Source of the DNA: Vreelandella sedimenti
GTDB lineage: Bacteria; Pseudomonadota; Gammaproteobacteria; Pseudomonadales; Halomonadaceae
Direction of reading: 5' to 3'
DNA length: 64,000 nt
NCBI RefSeq assembly: GCF_013416325.1
Contig: NZ_JACCGK010000005.1
Location: forward strand, 1 to 64,000
Made by a program: the position numbers and the translations under genes. Below are positions 54,559-63,256 of the stretch, piece after piece. Positions within the stretch are counted from its first letter, which is position 1, and every line of letters starts with the position of its first letter. The notes under the pieces were generated by a model that was not told the DNA's origin, did not search any database, and worked only from the letters and a program-made list of their open reading frames with translations.

Positions 54559-56981
54559 GCATCAGGCTCCATGCTGACTAACTGGCGTGGCCGCTCCACG
54601 TGGCTGAAATGACTCTGACTAATGGCTTCAGAAAGCGCGCTTAAGGGTTCAATTAAAGCATCCAGCAGTTGCTCTAAGGCATCCTGTGCCTCCGGCGTAT
54701 CGGCTAGATGACTTAAGCGATCAATGTCGGCCAGGTGCAGTGCCGCATTGGCCTGAATTAATAGCCGCCGTTCGGCGTTACGGTAGGGCGAGGAGCTGCC
54801 GGGCAGGCGATCCATCTGTCGTTCAATGCGTTTGAGCATATAGCCCACCGAGCGAGGATTGGTTTCATCGAACAGCAGTAGATCGAGAATCGCCGCAGGG
54901 TGAAGCTCGCTGCGGTAGCGGCGGCGATAGGCGGTAAAGTTATCGGTGGTGGCGAGCACGACTTCCCACAACGCCAGCCCCGGCGAGTGCGGCGCATTGA
55001 GAGTGAGCTTGAGCAGCGATAGTAGCCCCAGCACACGATCCAGGAAGCGGCCGATATCCATAAACCGCCAGCCGTAGTGATGAGGCATGGTTTCGTTACA
55101 CAGCCCGAAGAAGGCGGCTAGCTGAGCAGACAGCCCTTCGCAAGCGCGCCGCGCCGCGCTTGCCCCCAAGCTGGGGTTGAAGCTGGCCATGCGCTGACGC
55201 AGTTGATGCACCACTCGCCAGGAGTCATCGCCTAAGTGGTCACGCACGCTGCGTGCGTTGCGCATTAGTTGGGCAAACAGTGGCTGTAAGGCCTGGGGAT
55301 CCACGTCATCAAACTGCGCCAACAGCGCGGATCGCTTTAGATCAAAACCAATCAACGGTGCCTGTAGCCGCTGTTCGTCCTCTTCGTTTAGCGTGGTGAT
55401 ATCCAGTGCCAGCAGAAGTTCATCGAGCAGTTGATCGGCGATCTCATCCTGGTCGTACTCCATTAGCCTCATTAGCGCTTCACGAAGAAGTCGCGCGCGG
55501 GTGTCCAATCGCTCACCGTAGCGGCCTAACCAAAACAGGCTTTCGGCCACTCGGCTAGGTAGATCGGTGCCGTCACGAGTGGCCACCACGGGGCCGCGGG
55601 CCTGACGAAGCTGGCTAACATGGGGTTGGGGAGAAGCCGCCGTAACCCACACGTCTTTAACGATGGTGCTGCTTAGTGATGGCAAGCCAGGTTCGCCAAC
55701 CCAAGCTAAACCACCGGGCATTACTTGGTACTCGCCGGTCGCACTATTTTTAGCAGCAGTGCTGCTTTTGGCAGTAGCATTGGGGGTGCGTGTTACAAAG
55801 CAGCGTAGGTTGAGCGTGGTGGGTTCCAGACGCTGTAGGTGGCTATCGAAAACCGGTGCGGTGGCTGGCTGCGTCGTGGCATCGGCGTTAGGCAATAGCA
55901 GGGGCTCGCCGAGCAGGTGCTCGCACAGCATCGGTAAGTAGTCTGCTAACACCGGGGCTTCCAAAATGCCCACCCCCAAGGCGTTCGATAGCGCCACGCC
56001 GCCTGCGCGCATGGCCTGCAATAACCCGGGTACGCCCAGCTGTGAATCACCGCGCAGCTCCAGCGGGTCGCAATAAGCGTCGTCGCAGTGGCGCAGTATC
56101 ACATCTACTGGCTGCAAACCGCCCAGGGTGCGCAGCCATACTTGGGTATCGCGTATGACTAAATCCTGGCCTTCTACCAGCGCAATATTGAGGTAATTGG
56201 CTAAATAGGCGTGCTCAAAATAGCGAGGGCTCCCCGGCCCCGGCGTTAATAAAATAAGCGTAGGGTTATCGCGATGCTGATAGGCCATGGCGATCAGCGT
56301 GCGGTGGTGTAGGTCCAGAAACCCCGCTAACCGTTTTAATGGCGCATTGCGGTACATATCCGGCAGGGCGCGGGCCATCAGTATACGGTTTTCAAGCGCA
56401 AAACCGGTGCCTGATGGCGCCTGTAGACGGTCTGCCATCACTCGCCACTGGCCTTGAGTATCCTGAATTACATCCACGCCGTGGAAAGTAATCGGCGCGC
56501 GGTCGTTGGGCAGTGACTGATGACAGGGCAGTAATAAATGTGCTGAGGCAAGCAGTTCCTGGGTGGGAAGTAGCCCCGCCTCAAAGAGCGTTTTGGGCCC
56601 ATAGATATCGTCATAAAGGGCGCTCAACAGACGACTGCGCTGGATTAGCCCTGTTTCTAATGCATGCCATCGCGGTTCATCAATCACCCAGGGAAGCGGG
56701 TCGAGCCGCCACGAACGTCCCTGGGTTTCATCATGCATATTAAAAATCACGCCATTTTCAGCCAGTAGGCGCTGAATCTCGTCATGCTGCTGGTGGCGAC
56801 CCACCGGGCCGAGGTTTTCCAATGAGCCGAGCAAGCTCTGCCAACCGGGGCGTAGCTGCCCTTGGCCATCAAGCATGGCGTCAAACGTGCCGGGCTGTCC
56901 CTTGCCTAGCTGATGTAAGTAATCCTCAACAAGCCCGTTAGCCGCGGGCGCGAGAAGTGAGGGAGAGACAGGGGCCGTCAT
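54555..56981 (-). CDS. Circularly permuted ATP-grasp (degenerate) fused to alpha-E domain
   Basis: An 808-residue fusion: a circularly permuted type 2 ATP-grasp domain (about 60-475; LTPGPGSPRYFEHAYLANYL, EYQVMPGGLAWVGE) and an alpha-E (DUF403) domain (about 485-800; RVAESLFWLGRYGERLDTRA). Compared by eye with the intact paralogue at 60760, about 70 residues are missing after LLLPNAD (around residue 366): the stretch holding HLDELVVKPANESGG with its conserved lysine is replaced by about nine residues (ADATTQPAT). A low-complexity insert (NATAKSSTAAKNSATG) follows. ATP binding is therefore doubtful. It lies between two transglutaminase-like genes in one operon. Confidence 0.9.
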   Translation of the reverse strand: MTAPVSPSLLAPAANGLVEDYLHQLGKGQPGTFDAMLDGQGQLRPGWQSLLGSLENLGPVGRHQQHDEIQRLLAENGVIFNMHDETQGRSWRLDPLPWVIDEPRWHALETGLIQRSRLLSALYDDIYGPKTLFEAGLLPTQELLASAHLLLPCHQSLPNDRAPITFHGVDVIQDTQGQWRVMADRLQAPSGTGFALENRILMARALPDMYRNAPLKRLAGFLDLHHRTLIAMAYQHRDNPTLILLTPGPGSPRYFEHAYLANYLNIALVEGQDLVIRDTQVWLRTLGGLQPVDVILRHCDDAYCDPLELRGDSQLGVPGLLQAMRAGGVALSNALGVGILEAPVLADYLPMLCEHLLGEPLLLPNADATTQPATAPVFDSHLQRLEPTTLNLRCFVTRTPNATAKSSTAAKNSATGEYQVMPGGLAWVGEPGLPSLSSTIVKDVWVTAASPQPHVSQLRQARGPVVATRDGTDLPSRVAESLFWLGRYGERLDTRARLLREALMRLMEYDQDEIADQLLDELLLALDITTLNEEDEQRLQAPLIGFDLKRSALLAQFDDVDPQALQPLFAQLMRNARSVRDHLGDDSWRVVHQLRQRMASFNPSLGASAARRACEGLSAQLAAFFGLCNETMPHHYGWRFMDIGRFLDRVLGLLSLLKLTLNAPHSPGLALWEVVLATTDNFTAYRRRYRSELHPAAILDLLLFDETNPRSVGYMLKRIERQMDRLPGSSSPYRNAERRLLIQANAALHLADIDRLSHLADTPEAQDALEQLLDALIEPLSALSEAISQSHFSHVERPRQLVSMEPDA

Positions 56982-57044
56982 TATCCTTGTAATCCTGAAA
57001 AGTAGGAGGCGGATTATCCTGCACTAGCCGCTAAGAGAAAAGCA

Positions 57045-60000
57045 TTAGCTGGGCGTCCAACGCAGGTCGAGGGTGTGCGGCAGTTCCAGGCTGGGGGGTT
57101 CCAGCTTTGGAACCTGATGGCCATGACGATGGCCGCTGTCACTAAAACGCCCTAGTCTTCGTGCTTCGGCTTCAAACGCATTGACCGGGAAGGTATCGAA
57201 ATTACGCCCTGTGGGATGTACTACATAGTAAGTACAGCCCGCGACTGAACGCTGGTTCCAGGTGTCGATGACATCAAACACCAGCGGCGCGTGAATGGGA
57301 ATTTGCGGATGCAGCGCTGAGGGCGGCTGCCAGGCGCGGTAACGCACTCCAGCCACGGCTTCACCGTTTCTGCCGGTAGCTGAAAGCGGTACGCGACGGC
57401 CGTTGCAGGTCACCACATAGCGGTCACCGCTCATGCCACTCACCTTGACTTCCAGGCGCTCCACTGAGGAATCCACATAGCGGGCAGTGCCGCCCGCGGA
57501 GGCCTCTTCACCCAATACATGCCAGGGTTCGATGGCTTGGCGCAGCTCGATATCCAGCATTGGGGTGTGCAAGCGTCCGTGCAGCGGGAAGCGAAACTCC
57601 AGGAAGGGGGCAAACCACTCCAGGTCAAAATCGAAGCCGTGGTGGCGCAAGTCACTCAGCACGTCGTCAAGGTCACTCCACAGGTAGTGGGGCAGCATCC
57701 AGCGATCCTGCAGCGCACTGCCCCAACGCACCGGTTTGGCTCGGTAGGGCGTTTTCCAGCAGCGCGCTACCAAGGCGCGGATCAGCAGCATCTGCATCAG
57801 CCCCATGCGGGCGTGGGGCGGCATCTCAAAGCCGCGTAGTTCCAGTAATCCGAGGCGGCCGCTGTCGCTATCCGGCGAATAGAGCTTGTCGATACAGAAC
57901 TCGGCGCGGTGAGTATTGCCGCTTAAGTCGGTGAGCAGGTGGCGCAATAAGCGATCGACCAGCCAGGGCTGTACCACTTCACCTTCGGGCATTTGCTGTA
58001 GGGCGATTTCCAGCTCATAGAGGGCTTCATGGCGCGCTTCATCCACCCGCGGGGCTTGGCTGGTTGGGCCGATGAACAGGCCCGAAAACAGATAAGACAG
58101 ACTGGGATGGTGCTGCCAGTAGGTCACTAAACTGGCCAGCAGATCCGGGCGACGCAAAAATGGCGAATCTTCAGGCGTCAACCCGCCCAGGGTGACATGG
58201 TTACCACCGCCGGTGCCGGTATGGCGCCCATCAAGCATAAATTTCTCGGTGCCTAGGCGGGTTTCCCGTGCTTCAGCGTAAAGCCGTTCGGTTTGTGCCA
58301 CCAAGGTTTGCCAACTGGCCGCAGGCATAATATTCACTTCGATCACACCTGGGTCGGGGGTGATCATAAAGTTTTCCAGACGCGGATCCCGAGGCGGCGA
58401 GTAGCCCTCTATCATGATCGGGCAAGCGAGCTCCTTGGCGCACTCCTCAACGGTGCTAAGTAGGTCAAGGTAGTGCTCTAAGCTGGTCAGCGGGGGCAGG
58501 AAAATATGTAGGCGGCCATCCCGTGGCTCCACACATAGGCTGGTGTGAATAACGCTACTTTCCCGGTCGCTGTTTGCCCGTGGCTGCTGTTGAACGGCTT
58601 CGCCCTCGGGATGTGATGGGCTAGGGTGGCTTGAGCGACCCAAGCGTTCGGCGTCGCTGATGTGCAGCTGTTCGGCGTTGCGGCGGGCAACTTCTCCGTG
58701 AATATCACCCAGTTCAGGTCGAGGGGCGAACAGCGATTCAGGCTGCGGCTGCTCCTCTGGGTCAGCCCAAGGCAGTGCCGAAAGCGGCAAGCGTAGCCCC
58801 ATGGGCGAATCGCCGGGCACCAGGAATAAATGGTCGCGCTTGAGCGGCCAGCGGCCACTCTCCCAGCGGTGAGCTTGACTGATCGAGTGGCGCAGCGGCA
58901 GGGCGTAGCCAACGACTTCGTCCAAGCCTTGCTCCAACAGGCGGGCTAGACGGTGACGCTCGGCATCGTCCTTGAGATTGGCTTCGCGCGGGTCAACGTT
59001 GACCGGCAGCGACTGCTCTTTCCAAAGGTAGTAGTAGGCATCCTCAAACGCCGGAATCCAATAGCGTTCGGCCAAACCCAAACGCTCACTGAGCGCCTTG
59101 GTGAAGCGTTGCGCCATCGCATCATCAACGTCAACCTTGGGGGCGCCTTCCATACAGGCTAGCCATTGAGGGTCTCGCCATAGCGGCACGCCATCTTTCC
59201 GCCAGTAGCAGGCCAGCGCCCAGCGAGGTAACGGTTCACCGGGGTACCATTTTCCCTGCTGTTGCTGAATAGCGCTGCCGGGCGCATAGGCGGCTTGCAA
59301 CCGGGTTAGCAGTGCCTCGGCGCGTTCGCGCTTGTGCTCACCTAACGCTTCGGTATTCCACTGAGGACTCTCCATATCGTCGACGGATACGAAGGTGGGT
59401 TCGCCCCCCATAGTAAGGCGTACGTCCTGCTGCAATAGTTCAGCGTCCACTTCGTCGCCCAGGTTGCAGATACGCTGCCACTGTTCATCGCTATAGGGCT
59501 TAGTGACCCTAGGGTCTTCGTGGATGCGCTCGACCTCCATGGTCACATCAAAGGTGACTTCACACTTATCCGAAAACCCGGTGATGGCCGCAGCGCTACC
59601 TGTTGTCGGAGTGGCGGCGAGCGGAATGTGTCCTTCGCCAGCGAACAGACCTGAGGTGGGGTCAAGACCTACCCAGCCAGCGCCGGGCAGGAATACTTCG
59701 GTCCAGGCGTGCAGGTCGGTGAAGTCGACCTCGCTGCCGCTAGGGCCGTCCAGTGCTTTAACATCAGACTTGAGCTGGATGAGATAGCCAGACACAAAAC
59801 GTGCGGCGAGGCCCAGATGGCGGAAAATTTGCACCAGCAGCCAGGCGCTGTCGCGGCAGGAGCCACTGGCTAGCGTCAGCGTTTCTTCGCAGCTCTGGAC
59901 ACCGGGCTCCAGGCGCACTAGGTAACCGATGTCGTCCTGCAGACGTTGATTAAGCGCGACCAGAAAATCGACGGTGGTAGTAGGTTCGCGGGGAACGGCT

Positions 60001-60395
60001 TTTAGCCACTCCATTAGCCGTGGCCCTGACTCGGTTATTTCAAGATAGGGGCTAAGTTCTTGGCGCAGCGCTTCCGGGTAGGCAAAAGGAATCTTTTGCG
60101 CGATGTCGTCCAAGAAGAAATCGAACGGGTTAATCACCGTCATCGGGGCAATTAGCTCGACGGCAATGGTTAACTCTTGGCGCGGTTCGGGGAACACCAC
60201 GCGAGCATTGAAGTTGCCGAACGGATCCTGTTGCCAGTTTAAAAAGTGGTCATCGCCGGAGAGTTTGAGCGAGTACGCTTCGATATGAGTACGGCAGTGG
60301 GGCGCTGGGCGCAGTCGAATAACATGGGGCGAAAGACGCACCGGGCGGTCAAAGTGGTAAGTCGTACGATGATACAAGGCAACGCGAATGGTCAT
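57045..60395 (-). CDS. DUF2126 protein with N-terminal transglutaminase-like domain
   Basis: A 1116-residue protein: bacterial transglutaminase N-domain (about 1-90; ALYHRTTYHFDRPVRLSPHV), transglutaminase core (about 165-260) with triad residues in ASGSCRDSAWLLVQIFRHLG, DLHAWTEVF and GLDPTSG, then a DUF2126 region (about 300-1110) related to glutamine-synthetase-like carboxylate-amine ligases (HTGTGGGNHVTLGG). A combined peptidase and ligase is plausible, and families of this kind were proposed as amidoligase systems. First gene of the minus-strand operon, with a sigma-54-like promoter at 60462-60477. Confidence 0.93.
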   Translation of the reverse strand: MTIRVALYHRTTYHFDRPVRLSPHVIRLRPAPHCRTHIEAYSLKLSGDDHFLNWQQDPFGNFNARVVFPEPRQELTIAVELIAPMTVINPFDFFLDDIAQKIPFAYPEALRQELSPYLEITESGPRLMEWLKAVPREPTTTVDFLVALNQRLQDDIGYLVRLEPGVQSCEETLTLASGSCRDSAWLLVQIFRHLGLAARFVSGYLIQLKSDVKALDGPSGSEVDFTDLHAWTEVFLPGAGWVGLDPTSGLFAGEGHIPLAATPTTGSAAAITGFSDKCEVTFDVTMEVERIHEDPRVTKPYSDEQWQRICNLGDEVDAELLQQDVRLTMGGEPTFVSVDDMESPQWNTEALGEHKRERAEALLTRLQAAYAPGSAIQQQQGKWYPGEPLPRWALACYWRKDGVPLWRDPQWLACMEGAPKVDVDDAMAQRFTKALSERLGLAERYWIPAFEDAYYYLWKEQSLPVNVDPREANLKDDAERHRLARLLEQGLDEVVGYALPLRHSISQAHRWESGRWPLKRDHLFLVPGDSPMGLRLPLSALPWADPEEQPQPESLFAPRPELGDIHGEVARRNAEQLHISDAERLGRSSHPSPSHPEGEAVQQQPRANSDRESSVIHTSLCVEPRDGRLHIFLPPLTSLEHYLDLLSTVEECAKELACPIMIEGYSPPRDPRLENFMITPDPGVIEVNIMPAASWQTLVAQTERLYAEARETRLGTEKFMLDGRHTGTGGGNHVTLGGLTPEDSPFLRRPDLLASLVTYWQHHPSLSYLFSGLFIGPTSQAPRVDEARHEALYELEIALQQMPEGEVVQPWLVDRLLRHLLTDLSGNTHRAEFCIDKLYSPDSDSGRLGLLELRGFEMPPHARMGLMQMLLIRALVARCWKTPYRAKPVRWGSALQDRWMLPHYLWSDLDDVLSDLRHHGFDFDLEWFAPFLEFRFPLHGRLHTPMLDIELRQAIEPWHVLGEEASAGGTARYVDSSVERLEVKVSGMSGDRYVVTCNGRRVPLSATGRNGEAVAGVRYRAWQPPSALHPQIPIHAPLVFDVIDTWNQRSVAGCTYYVVHPTGRNFDTFPVNAFEAEARRLGRFSDSGHRHGHQVPKLEPPSLELPHTLDLRWTPS

Positions 60396-60461
60396 GAGCC
60401 ACCCTCAAAAGAACCGTTATTAACCGGCTGGTCGGTTGGGTTAAGGAATAACCGAACGTTT

Positions 60462-60477
60462 CGCAAGTATCGTTCCA
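60462..60477 (-). promoter_or_regulatory. Sigma-54 (-24/-12) promoter for the DUF2126 operon
   Basis: On the minus strand TGGAACGATACTTGCG matches the consensus TGGCACG-N4-TTGCA, with GG and GC exactly ten bases apart. Transcription would start near 60451, about 55 nt before the DUF2126 ATG. Confidence 0.65.
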
Positions 60478-60540
60478 CTTTTACTTTTTTGCAGCCGCTA
60501 TCTTAACTAAGACGTTTAACTAAAGTGGAAAGCGCGTTGT

Positions 60541-60580
60541 GCACCAATTTGACGCCACTTTTGCGCACCAATGCGGCGCA
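60541..60580. promoter_or_regulatory. Pair of NtrC-like enhancer sites between divergent sigma-54 promoters
   Basis: GCACCAATTTGACGCC (60541-60556) and GCACCAATGCGGCGCA (60565-60580) each match 12 of 16 positions of the E. coli glnA-type site GCACCATTTTGGTGCA (consensus from memory). They lie about 90-130 nt upstream of both predicted starts, a normal enhancer position. The rest of the 364-nt gap 60396-60759 shows no gene. Confidence 0.5.
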
Positions 60581-60655
60581 TAAAAGCGCTTTAGTTTTCT
60601 CGTGCTCTCTGTCAAGTAGCGTTTAAGTAAGTGAACGTTGAAATATCGCAAAAGA

Positions 60656-60671
60656 TGGTACGCATTTTGCT
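60656..60671 (+). promoter_or_regulatory. Sigma-54 (-24/-12) promoter for the ATP-grasp/alpha-E operon
   Basis: TGGTACGCATTTTGCT: GG at 60657-60658 and GC at 60669-60670 are ten bases apart, with TTGCT at -12. Start near 60682, about 80 nt before the ATP-grasp ATG. Confidence 0.7.
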
Positions 60672-60759
60672 CCCAATTGTTTGATTGTTTTGCACGCGGC
60701 AGGCCTACACTGAGCATTGAGGAAGTTGCCGCTTCCCCCCCAGCGCCAGGAGAGCGCCC

Positions 60760-62241
60760 ATGAGCCAAGTGAATTGGAATAACTATGCGTGTCGTGATTA
60801 CTACGATGAGCTGATGGCCGCACCCGGTCAGCCACGCGAGTCAGCGGGTGAATTGTGCAACATGTTGGCAAGGTTTAGCGCCGAGGAGTTAGCGGAGCGA
60901 AAAACCGCGGCAGAGATCGCTATTCGCACCATGGGGATTACCTTCACCGTCTACTCTGAAGGCGCGATGATTGACCGTGCCTGGCCCTTTGATATTGTGC
61001 CGCGAATTATTCCCGCCAGTGAGTGGCGTAAAACCGAGGCAGGCCTTAAGCAGCGCGTGCAGGCGCTGAATCTATTTATCGATGACCTCTACCACGATCA
61101 AAAAGTCATTAAGGACAAAGTGCTGCCCGCCGAGGTGCTGGCGCAGTCGGTTAACTTTCGCCCCCAATGTGTGGGCATTAACCCCCCACACGGCGTATGG
61201 GCTCATGTATGTGGCTCTGACCTAGTGCGCGATGGCGACGGTACGCTTTACGTGCTGGAGGATAATTTACGCATTCCTTCCGGTGTCTCCTACATGTTGG
61301 AAAACCGCAATGTCACTAAACGGGTACTGCCGGAGCTGTTCGCCTCAGGCAAAATTTTGCCTGTTGATGACTATGTGGCGCAGCTTTACGACATGCTGGC
61401 GGCAATGTCGCCAAGGCCTGGGGATGACCCCCAGGTAGTGGTACTGACCCCTGGGATCTACAACTCTGCCTACTTTGAGCACGCCTATCTTGCCCAGCAA
61501 ATGGGCGTCGAGCTGGTGCAGGGGAGTGATTTACTCGTTGATGACGATGATGTGGTGTACATGCGCACCGTGGAAGGGCTACGCCGGGTCGATGTTATTT
61601 ACCGTCGTGTAGATGATGAGTTTCTAGACCCGGAAGCATTTAACCCGGAATCCATGCTAGGGGTGGCGGGCCTAATGCGTGCCTGGCGGGCGGGGAAAGT
61701 AGCTCTCGCCAATGCGCCGGGGGCAGGCGTGGCAGACGATAAAGTCGTTTACGCCTTTGTTCCCGCGTTGATTCGCTACTACCTCGATCAAGAGCCGCTG
61801 ATCCCCAACGTGCCCAGCTACCTGTGTATGTTCGAGGACGACCGCCGCTATGTACTCGACCACCTGGATGAATTGGTAGTGAAACCGGCCAATGAGTCAG
61901 GGGGCTACGGCATGCTCATTGGCCCACGCTCAACCAAAGAGACCCGCGAAGAGTTTGCCCGTTTGATTAAGGCGAATCCGCGCAACTATATGGCCCAGCC
62001 TACCCTGGCACTGTCGACCACGCCTACGCTGGCGAATGGACTACCGCAGCCGCGCCATGTGGATTTACGCCCCTTCATTCTGTCGGGGCCAGAAATCCAT
62101 GTCACCACCGGTGGTCTTACCCGCGTGGCATTGATAGAGGGTTCGTTGGTGGTGAACTCTTCTCAGGGTGGCGGCAGTAAAGACACCTGGATTGTAGAAA
62201 CCGACGATAAGGCGGCAGTGGCCGCGGTGAAAGGAGCCTAA
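60760..62241 (+). CDS. Circularly permuted ATP-grasp protein (intact)
   Basis: A 493-residue ATP-grasp enzyme of the circularly permuted type 2 family. LEDNLRIPSGVSYMLENRNV, VLTPGIYNSAYFEHAYLAQQ, the lysine motif HLDELVVKPANESGGYGMLI (near residue 375) and IHVTTGGLTRVALIEGSLVV are all present. Such enzymes are predicted to activate a carboxylate with ATP to form an amide or peptide bond; substrates are unknown. CCAGGAGAG precedes the ATG. The next gene starts 4 nt after its stop. Confidence 0.93.
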   Translation: MSQVNWNNYACRDYYDELMAAPGQPRESAGELCNMLARFSAEELAERKTAAEIAIRTMGITFTVYSEGAMIDRAWPFDIVPRIIPASEWRKTEAGLKQRVQALNLFIDDLYHDQKVIKDKVLPAEVLAQSVNFRPQCVGINPPHGVWAHVCGSDLVRDGDGTLYVLEDNLRIPSGVSYMLENRNVTKRVLPELFASGKILPVDDYVAQLYDMLAAMSPRPGDDPQVVVLTPGIYNSAYFEHAYLAQQMGVELVQGSDLLVDDDDVVYMRTVEGLRRVDVIYRRVDDEFLDPEAFNPESMLGVAGLMRAWRAGKVALANAPGAGVADDKVVYAFVPALIRYYLDQEPLIPNVPSYLCMFEDDRRYVLDHLDELVVKPANESGGYGMLIGPRSTKETREEFARLIKANPRNYMAQPTLALSTTPTLANGLPQPRHVDLRPFILSGPEIHVTTGGLTRVALIEGSLVVNSSQGGGSKDTWIVETDDKAAVAAVKGA

Positions 62242-62245
62242 CGCC

Positions 62246-63256
62246 ATGCTGTCACGCGTTGCAGAGAACCTCTACTGGATGGCGCGCTATATTGAACGTG
62301 CGGAAGATACCGCCCGTTTACTGAGTGTCAATAGCCACCTTATGCTCGATTTGCCGGGACGTCTGCCGTTAGGTTGGGCTCCTCTTATCGAAATGACCGG
62401 CAGTCTGGAAGCCTTTACCGCACGCCATACCGACTTCGATGAACGTAATGTAGTGCACTTTTTATGCGCCGATACCGACAATGATATTTCGATTATCTCT
62501 GCGCTTGCCAGTGCCCGTGAGAACCTCAGGACCACCCGGGATGTGGTGCCTCGGGAGATTTGGGAAGAGGTTAACCAACTCTATCTAAGCGTGGCCGATC
62601 ATGCCGAAAACGGCGTTAGTCCACGCCGTCGTGATAGCTTTCTCAAAAGCGTCATCCGTGGCTGCCAGGCGTTGACAGGCCTGATTGAAGGCACGTTAAG
62701 CCATGGCCCTGCGCGTACCTTTATTGAGCTAGGGCGTCAGTTAGAGCGGGCCGATATGACCACTCGCATCGTGGATGTGCGTTCTGCCAGCCTGCTGCCG
62801 CAAAACCCTGAAGAACTGCTGCCGTTTGAGAACCTGCAGTGGATGAGTGTACTCAAATCGCTCACCGCCTACCAAATGTATCGTCAGCAGGTGCGCTTAC
62901 GCGTTCGGGGCCCGGATGTGCTGCGCTTTTTGCTGCAAGACCCTAACCTGCCGCGCTCCATTGCCTGTAGCTTGGAAACGCTGGGCCATGAGCTGACGCT
63001 ACTGCCAAGACAGGATCGACCAGCGGCGACCGTTTCACTGGTGCGCGCTGATGTGGTGGATGCCGATATTCAAGCGCTGGCCCACTCACCCAGCAAACTG
63101 CACCTGTTTATCGACGAACTGCAGATCGGCTTTGCCGCTATCCACGATACGCTTAGCGCAACCTACTTTGTGAATGACGACAGTGTGCCTCGCGTTACCC
63201 AGAACCAGAGTCAGAGCCAGAGTCAAAGCCACGCAGGGGATAACGATAACGACTAA
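62246..63256 (+). CDS. Alpha-E domain protein (DUF403)
   Basis: A 336-residue alpha-helical protein of the alpha-E family, partner of circularly permuted ATP-grasp proteins; its role is unknown. RVAENLYWMARYIERAEDTA at the start, LGRQLERADMTTRIVDVRS near residue 165 and the repeated helices are typical. AAGGAG lies before the ATG. The C-terminal tail is low complexity (NQSQSQSQSHAGDNDND) and encoded by 6-nt repeats. Its stop overlaps the convergent peptidase stop by 2-3 bases. Confidence 0.93.
   Translation: MLSRVAENLYWMARYIERAEDTARLLSVNSHLMLDLPGRLPLGWAPLIEMTGSLEAFTARHTDFDERNVVHFLCADTDNDISIISALASARENLRTTRDVVPREIWEEVNQLYLSVADHAENGVSPRRRDSFLKSVIRGCQALTGLIEGTLSHGPARTFIELGRQLERADMTTRIVDVRSASLLPQNPEELLPFENLQWMSVLKSLTAYQMYRQQVRLRVRGPDVLRFLLQDPNLPRSIACSLETLGHELTLLPRQDRPAATVSLVRADVVDADIQALAHSPSKLHLFIDELQIGFAAIHDTLSATYFVNDDSVPRVTQNQSQSQSQSHAGDNDND
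63200..63229 (+). repeat. Five 6-nt tandem units encoding the glutamine-serine tail of the alpha-E protein
   Basis: CAGAAC, CAGAGT, CAGAGC, CAGAGT, CAAAGC (63200-63229) encode QN-QS-QS-QS-QS. A likely length-variable tail. Confidence 0.8.

Noticed and set aside
57440..57934. Overlapping frames on both strands inside the DUF2126 gene
   Set aside because: High-GC shadows of a well-conserved long gene.
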